From NCBI GenBank assembly GCA_021796535.1, contig JAKABW010000002.1:134577-198576 (forward strand): a stretch of DNA of 64,000 bases. The letters run 5' to 3'. Shown one piece after another: positions 56,795 to 64,000 of this stretch. This stretch comes from Actinomycetes bacterium. GTDB lineage: Bacteria; Actinomycetota; Acidimicrobiia; Acidimicrobiales; Bog-793. Position numbers and translations under genes: made by a program. The notes beneath the pieces were generated by a model, which did no database searches, was not told where the DNA came from, and worked only from the letters and a program-made list of their open reading frames with translations. Within the stretch, counting starts at the first letter, position 1; every line of letters starts with the position of its first letter.

Positions 56795-57037
56795 CTAAGC
56801 CGACTTCCGTCTTTGCCGCAAAATCCTTCGTCTCTCGCGTTCTGTGCAACCGCCCCAGATGCCTTCCCTCTCTCTGTAGGCGAGGGCATACTCTAAACAT
56901 GTCTCGCGCACGGGACAAATAGCGCAAACAGCCTTAGCCTGATCGGCACTTTCTTCGGGTGCGGGATAGAAAATTTCTGTACTCAATCCCCTACATGCAG
57001 CTACTTTTTGCCACGTGGCACTCATTGCAATATTCAC
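56795..57037 (-). CDS. WhiB-family iron-sulfur regulator
   Basis: About 80 residues from the GTG at 57037, which has AGGAG eight bases upstream. An ATG at 57025 is also possible. The four cysteines of the [4Fe-4S] site are in AACRG, VCAICPVRETC. The GIWGG turn and the basic tail (TERERRRILRQRRKSA) complete the Wbl fold. WhiB proteins occur in actinobacteria and their phages, so this is a strong taxonomic marker. Confidence 0.97.
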   Translation of the reverse strand: MNIAMSATWQKVAACRGLSTEIFYPAPEESADQAKAVCAICPVRETCLEYALAYREREGIWGGCTERERRRILRQRRKSA

Positions 57038-57364
57038 TTTAAAAACTCCTATGGTCACATGAGACCAATCTCAATTTTTGTGTCTTTATTACAGCGGCAT
57101 CTATCCAATAGCAAAACAATTCACAAGCATAGCCCTAAGCGGGGGCAACCGTCAATACCCGATGAAGCAGTCAAAGACTTTTAAACAGGTATTACATGTC
57201 TTGCTGTGGCAGTGAGGCTGTATAAACTCGTTCACTAAACCGATGTATTATTATGCACTACGTTGAAGCATATGTAAAGTACCTAACGCAAATTTTCGAA
57301 AAAAAATCCGGAATTAGTACAAAAAATGTTTTTTTGCTACTTTAAGTGGTAATATGCCCACTAT
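57038..57364 (-). other. 327-base gap upstream of whiB
   Basis: Contains the whiB promoter region and the end of the DUF3501 transcript. The stretch near 57297-57340 is A- and T-rich with a short self-complementary run, a weak terminator candidate. Nothing else is recognised. Confidence 0.4.
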
Positions 57365-58030
57365 CTACCAGTCACCGGCAATGGCTGCCCTGAGTTCTGT
57401 GGAGATATGTGTTTCATGACGGTATGCGGCATGATCAAATCTTATGACTGTCTCGCTGAGTTGAAATAGTTGCCGCTCCGATTCGGTGAGCTGAAATTTC
57501 AAATAATGGACAGAAGCGGTTATATTTTCCCTGGTGAGCATCTCTTGGTGTTCTTCTTGAACACTTGCCTTAATCGTCAGGATCGACTCCGAGTTATTTA
57601 ATACATGTCCGGGCAGTGTGCCGTCGTCCGGCAACCGTAGTCCGTTTTGTATTTCGTTCATTTCGCCGAAATGCATATCCAGATAAAGACTGTCTTCAAT
57701 GCCAACCAATTTTGGCAGCCAGGAATACAGTTGTTCTTTGCTTGTGAGCTCTATCAATAACGTTACCGATATCTCGCCAGGTTCCGGAATGAGATTGTTG
57801 TAAATATCGATTTCTTCCTGAAGAAGACTCTCGTCGATGATGCGTTCTGCCCGGGCCATTTCTTGAACTTGGAACTGCATGGTTTCCCGATTTTCAAACA
57901 CCAACGAGATAAAGGGCCCTACTCCGATCCGCCGTACCCGCTTCAGATCGATAATTCCCCTTCTTTTCTCTTCCCGTATTTTTTCATACTGTCGGAGGTC
58001 CAGAATGTCATCAATAAAAAGTTTTGTCAC
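57365..58030 (-). CDS. DUF3501 family protein
   Basis: 221 residues. The N-terminus LFIDDILDLRQYEKIREEKRRGIIDLKRVRRIGVGPFISLVFENR matches the DUF3501 family, and the C-terminus has AAYRHETHISTELRAAIAGDW. The family is found next to rubrerythrin and Fe-S heterodisulfide-reductase-like genes, exactly as here. Its biochemical role is unknown, perhaps in protection from oxidants. It is the last gene of the three-gene unit. Confidence 0.88.
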   Translation of the reverse strand: MTKLFIDDILDLRQYEKIREEKRRGIIDLKRVRRIGVGPFISLVFENRETMQFQVQEMARAERIIDESLLQEEIDIYNNLIPEPGEISVTLLIELTSKEQLYSWLPKLVGIEDSLYLDMHFGEMNEIQNGLRLPDDGTLPGHVLNNSESILTIKASVQEEHQEMLTRENITASVHYLKFQLTESERQLFQLSETVIRFDHAAYRHETHISTELRAAIAGDW

Positions 58031-58104
58031 GTTATCCTCTGATAATAGTTTTGCCGACGAAAAAAGTCCCTTTATCGGCTTATGTTAAATATTCATTTGT
58101 ATTG

Positions 58105-59406
58105 CTATTCCTCTTTTATTCCGTACGCTTTGGCTAAGACGCTGACGGGATGAGTCGGCATCTTATTCGTTTCCTCGTATATGGCTGTATTTGCCAAGTG
58201 GCAATCCCCGCAACAAACGTCCGCATCACTTGTTTCGATGGCTGACTTCAATGGCTTAATTACTTTTTTGGCCAAATCGTAATTTTCTTTGCGGTAACCC
58301 CACGTGCCGTCAATGCCGGCACAACGCTCAACGAGTTTTACTTCCGTTCCCGTGATCTTCAATAGGTCTCTGCCGCGGTAACCGATATTTTGAGCGCGCG
58401 AATGACATGACAAATGGTAAATTACTTTTTTGGGAATCTCGCCCTTGAAATCAGTTTTGAGAAAACTTTTGCCCTCGCTTTTTCTGTTTTCCTCTACCAG
58501 AAACTCTGCCAAATCCAAAGTATTATTGGCCACAAGGTCAGCTTCCTGATTCTGCACGTATAGCGGATAATCTTTCCTTATAACATAGCCGCATGTAGGC
58601 TGGGTGACCAAAATTTTCTTTCCGTTGCGGACTTCACCTGCCAGACGCTTTATATTGTTTTGCGCTTTTTTGGTAAATTCTTCTATTTTGCCGTTGTGTA
58701 GCCACGGAGCTCCACAACATTTTGCATTGTCTGGAAGAGAGCAGGCTATATCATTGTGTTCAAGCACGGCAATTGCATCTTTACCTATTTGCGGCTCCAT
58801 GTATTCGACAAAACAGGTTGGAAATAATACGATTTGCTGTTTGGGTGATTCCAGAGCGGGAGCGGATCTTTTCCGAAACCATACAGAAAAGCGCTGTTTC
58901 GTATAAGCCGGCAAAAGTCTTTCAGAATGTATACCGACGGTTTGTTCCATCACTTTTCTGGGAAACGACCCTCTTGCCCCGGATATTTTGTTTACAAGCG
59001 GAGAAGCGGCTGTAGATACTTGGCCCAGCAGATCTGTTCTTCCGAGGAATTGATCGGCGATTTTTTCCGACAGATTCCCCTTCTTTTGAGCCGCAAACAC
59101 TGCCGTCGCTCTTACCATCATTCTTGGAAAGTCTAACTTCCATTCGTGCGGGGGTACATAAGGACATTTGATGTAACAAAGTTTGCACTGGTAACACTGG
59201 TCTATAACTAGATTTTGTTCTTTATTGGTGAGCATTGAAACAACGCCATTATGTGAATCAACAGCATCAAACAAGGTCGGAAAAGAAGGGCAGAGATTAA
59301 AACAGAGCCTGCACCCATGACATATATCAAAGACTCTTTCCAGTTCTTCGCGAAGGTCCTTTTCATCCAGATAGCGAGGATGAAAAGGGTCATAGGTTGT
59401 TGTCAT
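58105..59406 (-). CDS. Iron-sulfur oxidoreductase, GlpC/heterodisulfide-reductase-like
   Basis: 433 residues. Two [4Fe-4S] motifs are visible near the N-terminus: CHGCRLCFNLCPSFP and CYQCKLCYIKCPYVP. The C-terminal half has two cysteine-rich CCG-type domains with NAKCCGAPWL and DVCCGDCHLA. The enzyme would pass electrons between a quinone or thiol and a partner. It lies 135 bases after rubrerythrin and 75 bases before DUF3501, forming a conserved association. Confidence 0.9.
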   Translation of the reverse strand: MTTTYDPFHPRYLDEKDLREELERVFDICHGCRLCFNLCPSFPTLFDAVDSHNGVVSMLTNKEQNLVIDQCYQCKLCYIKCPYVPPHEWKLDFPRMMVRATAVFAAQKKGNLSEKIADQFLGRTDLLGQVSTAASPLVNKISGARGSFPRKVMEQTVGIHSERLLPAYTKQRFSVWFRKRSAPALESPKQQIVLFPTCFVEYMEPQIGKDAIAVLEHNDIACSLPDNAKCCGAPWLHNGKIEEFTKKAQNNIKRLAGEVRNGKKILVTQPTCGYVIRKDYPLYVQNQEADLVANNTLDLAEFLVEENRKSEGKSFLKTDFKGEIPKKVIYHLSCHSRAQNIGYRGRDLLKITGTEVKLVERCAGIDGTWGYRKENYDLAKKVIKPLKSAIETSDADVCCGDCHLANTAIYEETNKMPTHPVSVLAKAYGIKEE

Positions 59407-59540
59407 TTTTTTCTCCGACTATTTAATTGGATTAAAACTCACAATGGCGTTGCTTAAGCAAATCGAGAGTTATGTCTAAGTAAAATAACTTACCCTGTTC
59501 TCATGCAGTTGCATGCGTCGAGGCACATTATTAATACCAA

Positions 59541-59960
59541 TTATTCCAGAGACGAGAGTCCTTGTGTAAATCTTCCGGCATGGCTTTTTTCGGCACGGGC
59601 TAAAGTCTCCATCCACTCACTTATTTCTTCGAATCCTTCCTCGCGTGCCACTTTTGCAAATCCCGGATACATTTCCGTGTATTCATAAGTTTCTCCTGCA
59701 ATGGCAGACTTTAAGTTCTCGCTGGTATCCCCCACCGGTTCTCCGGTAACCGGATCGCCGACTTCTTTTAGAAAGTCAAAGTGTCCGAACGCATGCCCCG
59801 TTTCTCCTTCGGCAACAGAACGGAATAGTGCGGCTACGTCGGGATAACCTTCCACGTCTGCTTTTTGGGCGAAGTACAAGTATCTCCTGTTGGCTTGACT
59901 TTCGCCGGCAAAAGCCTCTTTTAGATTTTCTTCCGTCTTTGACCCTTTGAGTTCTGGCAT
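59541..59960 (-). CDS. Rubrerythrin without the rubredoxin domain
   Basis: 139 residues, a di-iron four-helix bundle. Metal ligands lie in [23 protein letters not shown] and AGETYEY, with the final EKSHAGRF. The C-terminal rubredoxin domain is missing, so another protein must supply electrons, probably the adjacent Fe-S protein. It reduces hydrogen peroxide. It is the first gene of the DUF3501 unit. Confidence 0.94.
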   Translation of the reverse strand: MPELKGSKTEENLKEAFAGESQANRRYLYFAQKADVEGYPDVAALFRSVAEGETGHAFGHFDFLKEVGDPVTGEPVGDTSENLKSAIAGETYEYTEMYPGFAKVAREEGFEEISEWMETLARAEKSHAGRFTQGLSSLE

Positions 59961-60189
59961 ATGAATTCTGTCTCCTTTGGTTGTTTCTGACTCTACGGTA
60001 CATGATATAACGTAAATTTATTACTGCAGAATCTTACTTCACTATTTTACAGATTTGGCTACATAGCCGCCAGTCGCGATCGTGATGCCCCCTGGGAAAA
60101 GCAAGATTATATTTTCATCTCTTTTTTTTGTACTCTGTGCTTTAATATAAATACATCGGGTTGTTTGGGCTTTGGTAGAAAAACTTTGA

Positions 60190-60536
60190 TGCATGCCCAA
60201 GAGGCTGCCGAAACCCGCAAGCGCTCGACCAGTACTTCGCCACGCTCGATGCCGGGATGGACCCCAGCCTGCTCACCGAGCGGACCCGGACCGGCCAAGC
60301 CGAGCTGGCCGCCGCCAAGGCGGTGATCGACGCCTACGAGTCCTCCGGTCCACAGGAGATAACCGGCGAGCAGGTGTACGGGTTGCTCGAAAGCGTCGGA
60401 GGGCTGACCGTCCTGTTGGCCGAGGCAGACACCAAGATTCGCCAGCGCGTCTACCGCTCGGCCGGCGTCCACCTGCGGTATCAGCGCACCGAGAGGGGCG
60501 AGAAGATCACGGCCTGCCTGCGCGTGGGGTTGTTTC
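60190..60536 (+). pseudogene. Remnant of a large serine recombinase (C-terminal helical part)
   Basis: GC content here is much higher than around it. One frame reads AQEAAETRK and a second frame continues ALDQYFATLDAGMDPSLLTERTRTGQAELAAAKAVI, which resembles the coiled end of site-specific recombinases (the E-A-G-T-M type segment). The change of frame indicates a frameshift. No catalytic part is left. It ends next to tRNA-Leu(GAG), a common integration site, so it may mark an old integrated element. Confidence 0.55.
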
Positions 60537-60537
60537 G

Positions 60538-60621
60538 TGTCGGAGGGGGGACTTGAACCCCCACGCCCTTGCGGGCACTAGCCCCTCAAGCTAGCGCGTC
60601 TGCCTATTCCGCCACTCCGAC
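60538..60621 (-). tRNA. tRNA-Leu (anticodon GAG)
   Basis: An 84-base class II tRNA: acceptor GTCGGAG/CTCCGAC, anticodon loop TTGAGGG giving GAG, long variable arm, and T-arm GGGGGTTCAAGTCCCCC. CCA is not encoded. Confidence 0.96.
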
Positions 60622-60740
60622 TCAAACTGTATTTTTGTCGTACTACACGATACCGGTATTTCACGACAACATATGACCAACTCACTTTAGTATATCTAGA
60701 AAGCTTGTAATGTATTTTCACAAAATATCTTCTCTCTAAT

Positions 60741-61195
60741 CCGAATCCCCCCGGGTTTCTTGGATACCTGTTTACTTGGGAACTCCATTGTTCCCAAGGC
60801 TGATTCGAGTGTAGTAGTTGATTCGAATTCTGCTACGGAACTCATTCGAGTGATTCCGCAGTCGGCGGTTGTTGAACCAGTCCACGCATAAAAGTGTGGA
60901 TCATTCAAGTTCTTCAATTGTTTCAAATGACCCGTTAGGATATAGCATCTCGGCTTTGTACAGACCATTTATCGTTTCAGCCATGGCATTATCATACGAA
61001 TCTGCTTTAGAGCCAACCTAAGAGCGATTCCTCTTCTTCGGGCCGTGTGCTGTAGCAGAAGAAGAGATCTTGATGAACTCCCATATCACTGTGATGCGTG
61101 AGTTCTCCTGGGACCGGTGATCTTGCATAGATTGCCATCTCCAACGATCGGCCAATGTCTTCCTGAACGAGGTTGATACCCTCCATACCCTACCA
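60741..61195 (-). mobile_element. Decayed IS3-family transposase (integrase end)
   Basis: Minus-strand frames carry pieces of an IS3 OrfB integrase: WRVSTSFRKTLADR, then SLEMAIYARS with THHSDMGV, then DSYDNAMAETINGLYKAEML, then DWFNNRRLRNH. These are in order but interrupted by at least two frame changes and stop codons, so the gene is dead. The coding part ends at the TAA at 60772. Just beyond, TCCAAGAAACCC at 60752-60763 (minus strand) resembles the terminal inverted repeat of actinobacterial IS3 elements. The 5' end is missing. Confidence 0.75.
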
Positions 61196-61911
61196 AGTTC
61201 ATATGTCCACTTTTTCGGGAATATTCCATAAAATCAAGTACAACCTTTTCTTCGCAGCAATCTTTGGATTATTGACACAGTTTGAAGTATCTTTTTGACT
61301 CTCTATAAGTATCCGGCAGCCGACTCTTGCATATCTATTCCTTTCTATAACTATGTTGCCCTGTAACCTGCTTTGAGTATATTGATATAGACGGATAACC
61401 TTCAAAAGCGTGAATCTCACCGTACGATTTCTAAGAGCCGGTAAGAGGGACGGGGGATCCGTCTCAGCAAAACGTCGGTATCGGTCCGCCATTGCTGTTT
61501 TACCTTTGATTTCCGGCATTTCATTCCATGGTTTTGGGTTGTTTGTTTATCAAAAGCCCTCTCAACTGGCTTTAGTTGTCAATATCGTATCCCCCTAAGG
61601 TTGACGGCAGAAAAGTTACTAAAAATTACCTAAATATAACAATTTTTTTCGGACCGAAAAACTTCAATCGCTTATATCATGAAAAGTGGTTGAGTAACTA
61701 CTTTATGCAGCTATTATAGTGCATTGTTTTCAGGAAATATTTGACACAATACGTTGAAAATATATAAAATAGTATTGCTAAGAAACCTTCTTAGCAATCG
61801 AAATATTTCGATAATGTTGCCAAATAAACTTAAACTCTCCGGATAATACTTGGGTAAAAAGTTATTTGGTGACGTTTTATTGAATCGATAATATAATTCA
61901 AGGGGGGAAAC
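61196..61911 (+). other. Gap before the expansin-like gene, with tandem inverted repeats
   Basis: The 61199-61519 minus-strand frame (106 codons) has no recognised family and may be part of the mobile-element debris. From 61520 on, the DNA is AT-rich. Close to the right end lie an 11-bp hairpin and a 14-bp palindrome (described separately) and then the AGGGGGG ribosome site of the next gene. Confidence 0.4.
61774..61811 (+). promoter_or_regulatory. Tandem inverted repeats upstream of the expansin-like gene
   Basis: A perfect 11-bp stem (61774-61784 with 61788-61798, three-base loop) is followed at once by the palindrome TCGAAATATTTCGA (61798-61811). They lie about 100 bases before the start codon. 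They could form leader RNA structure or binding sites for a dimeric regulator. Confidence 0.55.
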
Positions 61912-64000
61912 TTGAAATTACCAAGTAGTAAATATAGTTCACGGAAACACAGCATTAAATATGCTATATCTGCGGCATTTTTTACTGTTGCCTTGGCGCT
62001 AGGAGCTATTCCGCTGATGTTTTCGTTACAGGTAGCGCAAGCCGCAACATCTGCCAATTCCGGGACCTCTGCATGCGCTGTTTCTATTGCCGTTACCGAC
62101 CAATGGCAAGGCGGCTTTACTGCCAATGTGACCGTGACAAACAGCGGTACCGTAGAGACTTCAAGTTGGTCCGTTGGTTGGACATGGCCAAACAGCGGAA
62201 CTACGATTTCCACATCATGGAACGCAGTCATAACGCAAACAGGGAACAATGTAACGGCCGCAAACGAATCATATAACGGCCAGTTGCCTCCCGGTCAATC
62301 AACCTCGTTTGGATTCCAAGCCGCTTCAACCGGCAGTATTGCACCGCCGACATCTTTTACTTTAAATGGAACTCCGTGCGGGTCTCCGGTAAGCACCACC
62401 ACGACAACCGCGGTTGCCGCTACATCGACAACTATTTCGTCGTCTGGAACATCTGTGGCAAGTTCAGGAACGTCCAGTGGCGTGGCTGCGAGCAGCGGAG
62501 CCTCCCAAAGCTCGACATATACCGGAAATGCAACCTATTTTTCTGGTCTTGGATCACCTTACGGAGGTTGCGGTTTGCCGCAAGCAAATCTGGATTCGCA
62601 GCATTTCCTGGCTTTAAATGTTCAAAATACTCCCGGTAATTACAGTACATTTTTACCAAGACCAATTCCTGCTGCCGATGCCGCTGAAATAGGTATGTTC
62701 AACAACGGACTCAATTGTGACCGCTGGGTGCATGTTACCATCGGCGATTATTGTACCGGAACCAATGATGGCGCTCCAAATGAGCCATTTTGCCGTAACG
62801 GCTCCTGGGTAGCTGACCAGTACAATGGGGCAACATTAAACTTTGTGGTTGCCGACAGCTGCCAAGACGCAAATGCTTGGTGTAGAGATGATCCGTATCA
62901 TGTTGACCTTGCGGAAAGTTCACTAAATCAATTTATTTTGAATGGATCACCGGTTGGTACTCTTTCGAATAAATGGAACAACCGACAAGTCCACTGGTAT
63001 TTTGAATCTGCACCGAATTATAGCGGTGACATCAAGATTGGCTTTATACAGGGTGCCGGAACTTATTGGTCGGCAATAGCTGTCAGTCACCTAAGAAACG
63101 GCATTCACGGTGTTGAATACATGAGTGGGGGTCAGTGGAAATCGGCAACTATGGATGCAGACATGGGTGATGATTATATTATCCAACCTACTGTCGCAGG
63201 CGGCGGTTCTTATGAAATAAAAGTGAAAAACGTTAATGGCCAGTGGGTCAACAACGGAAGGGAATACCTCTTCAATTTCCCAACAAGCTGTGCTTCACAA
63301 TGCTCACCTGCCTATACAGCGACAACGTATACAACAGTCAACCCTTCAAGCACTTCCAACTCCGGAACTTCGACCACAACAGTTACTCCTACCACGACCA
63401 CGGTTGCTCCTACGACCACAGCTGCTCCTACAACCACCACAGCTGCTCCTGTTACGACCACGGTTGCTCCTACGACCACGGCTGCACCTACCACAACGAC
63501 AGCCGCACCTACCACAACCACAGCCGCACCTACCACAACGACGGCTGCACCTACAACCACAGCTGCACCTACCACAACGACAGCTGCACCTACAACCACA
63601 GTTGCACCTACAACCACCACGGCTGCTCCCGTCACAACGGGCACATGTGCCATAAAAATGGGAGTTACGAGTCAGTGGAACACAGGCGCCAGCTCCGGAG
63701 GATTCACCGCCAACGCAACAATTATCAACGGTTCAAGCTCAACCTTGAACAATTGGTCAATAGTTTGGACATGGCCTTCCGGTCAGCAGGTAACCGATTC
63801 ATGGAATGCAGCCGTTACTCAAACCGGTTCATCTGTGACGGCTTCCAATCAGACGGTGACCATTGCGGGAGATGCTCCCATCCTTGTGGGACAACCCATA
63901 CCGGCTGGCTCATCTGAGACATTCGGTCTGGAGGGTACCTGGTCAGGCGCTAACACCATGCCTACCTCATTTACCCTGAACGGCCAGCCCTGTGGTGTAA
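61912..64000 (+). CDS. Secreted expansin-like protein with two cellulose-binding (CBM2) domains, partial
   Basis: At least 696 residues, running off the right edge without a stop. TTG start with AGGGGGG five bases upstream. A signal peptide (about 1-43) is followed by CBM2 (Cys55 to Cys156, with WSVGWTWP and SWNA), a Ser/Thr linker, and an expansin-like module (203-459) that starts YTGNATYFSGLGSPYGGCG and has the HVDL motif (His330, Asp332), counterpart of the HFD motif of expansins. A linker of about a dozen APTTT units (470-575) leads to a second CBM2 (Cys579 to Cys694). It would loosen cellulose or similar polysaccharide outside the cell, with no hydrolysis required. The region is invisible to closed-ORF searches. 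Confidence 0.85.
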   Translation, partial: MKLPSSKYSSRKHSIKYAISAAFFTVALALGAIPLMFSLQVAQAATSANSGTSACAVSIAVTDQWQGGFTANVTVTNSGTVETSSWSVGWTWPNSGTTISTSWNAVITQTGNNVTAANESYNGQLPPGQSTSFGFQAASTGSIAPPTSFTLNGTPCGSPVSTTTTTAVAATSTTISSSGTSVASSGTSSGVAASSGASQSSTYTGNATYFSGLGSPYGGCGLPQANLDSQHFLALNVQNTPGNYSTFLPRPIPAADAAEIGMFNNGLNCDRWVHVTIGDYCTGTNDGAPNEPFCRNGSWVADQYNGATLNFVVADSCQDANAWCRDDPYHVDLAESSLNQFILNGSPVGTLSNKWNNRQVHWYFESAPNYSGDIKIGFIQGAGTYWSAIAVSHLRNGIHGVEYMSGGQWKSATMDADMGDDYIIQPTVAGGGSYEIKVKNVNGQWVNNGREYLFNFPTSCASQCSPAYTATTYTTVNPSSTSNSGTSTTTVTPTTTTVAPTTTAAPTTTTAAPVTTTVAPTTTAAPTTTTAAPTTTTAAPTTTTAAPTTTAAPTTTTAAPTTTVAPTTTTAAPVTTGTCAIKMGVTSQWNTGASSGGFTANATIINGSSSTLNNWSIVWTWPSGQQVTDSWNAAVTQTGSSVTASNQTVTIAGDAPILVGQPIPAGSSETFGLEGTWSGANTMPTSFTLNGQPCGV
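63370..63635 (+). repeat. Degenerate minisatellite encoding the Ala-Pro-Thr linker
   Basis: About a dozen units of roughly 18-21 bases, such as GCACCTACCACAACGACA, repeat with small changes and encode APTTTA/APTTTTA. Unit number is likely to vary between strains by slippage. Long minus-strand frames here (VVVGAA repeats) are shadows. Confidence 0.85.

Noticed and set aside
61199..61519. 106-codon minus-strand frame starting MPEIKGKTAMADR
   Set aside because: No recognised family and next to decayed transposase sequence. It may be debris, so it is mentioned only within the gap entry.
63312..63653. Minus-strand frame of VVVGAA repeats
   Set aside because: It is the reverse of the repetitive Thr-Pro-Ala linker of the expansin-like gene, and has no start signal or family.

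Overview
The window is one contiguous stretch of a flagellated actinobacterial chromosome. Actinobacterial markers are a WhiB-family regulator (about 56.9 kb), an ANTAR response regulator (44.1 kb), a four-S1-domain RpsA and a PolA without recognisable proofreading residues. Moderate base composition, a DtxR-type metal repressor, a rubrerythrin/Fe-S protein cluster and a full flagellar locus with CsrA/FliW fit Acidimicrobiia, for example an acidophilic iron oxidiser of the Acidithrix/Ferrimicrobium type. The class assignment is inference, not a database result.

Region 1 (1-25 kb, + strand) is a flagellar supercluster. It runs fliF(partial)-fliG-fliH-fliI-fliJ, then a two-domain peptidoglycan hydrolase, fliK-flgD-flgE, flbD-motA-motB-fliM-fliN-fliO-fliP-fliQ-fliR-flhB-flhA, an FlhF-like protein without a P-loop, two unassigned small genes, and flgK-flgL-fliW-csrA. 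A glycosyltransferase-methyltransferase fusion follows. Most genes overlap by 4 bases or are separated by a few bases, so translational coupling is likely. Region 2 (24.4-28.6 kb, - strand) holds fliC, fliD, fliS and a small FliT-like gene. The fliC leader carries two ANGGA motifs, one in a hairpin loop and one in the Shine-Dalgarno sequence, as expected for CsrA/FliW control. Region 3 (28.8-34 kb) has a giant multi-domain glycosyltransferase divergent from fliC, and a FliA/WhiG-type sigma factor.

Region 4 (34-60 kb) is mostly housekeeping and envelope: a glyoxalase-fold protein, coaE, rpsA, a DoxX-like/SCO1 fusion, polA, a DtxR regulator, the ANTAR regulator with a small overlapping reading frame that lacks a normal start codon, a menC-type enolase, an AarF/UbiB kinase, fabD with an added lipoyl-like tail, a large membrane protein paired with a GT2 enzyme, trpD, whiB, and a DUF3501/Fe-S/rubrerythrin operon. 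tRNA-Leu(CAA) and tRNA-Val(GAC) lie here.

Region 5 (60-64 kb) is accessory DNA. It contains a GC-rich serine-recombinase remnant abutting tRNA-Leu(GAG), a decayed IS3-family transposase, and the start of a long secreted protein running off the right edge: CBM2, expansin-like module, Thr/Pro/Ala linker, second CBM2. This last gene starts with TTG and has no stop inside the window, so a simple closed-ORF search would miss it.
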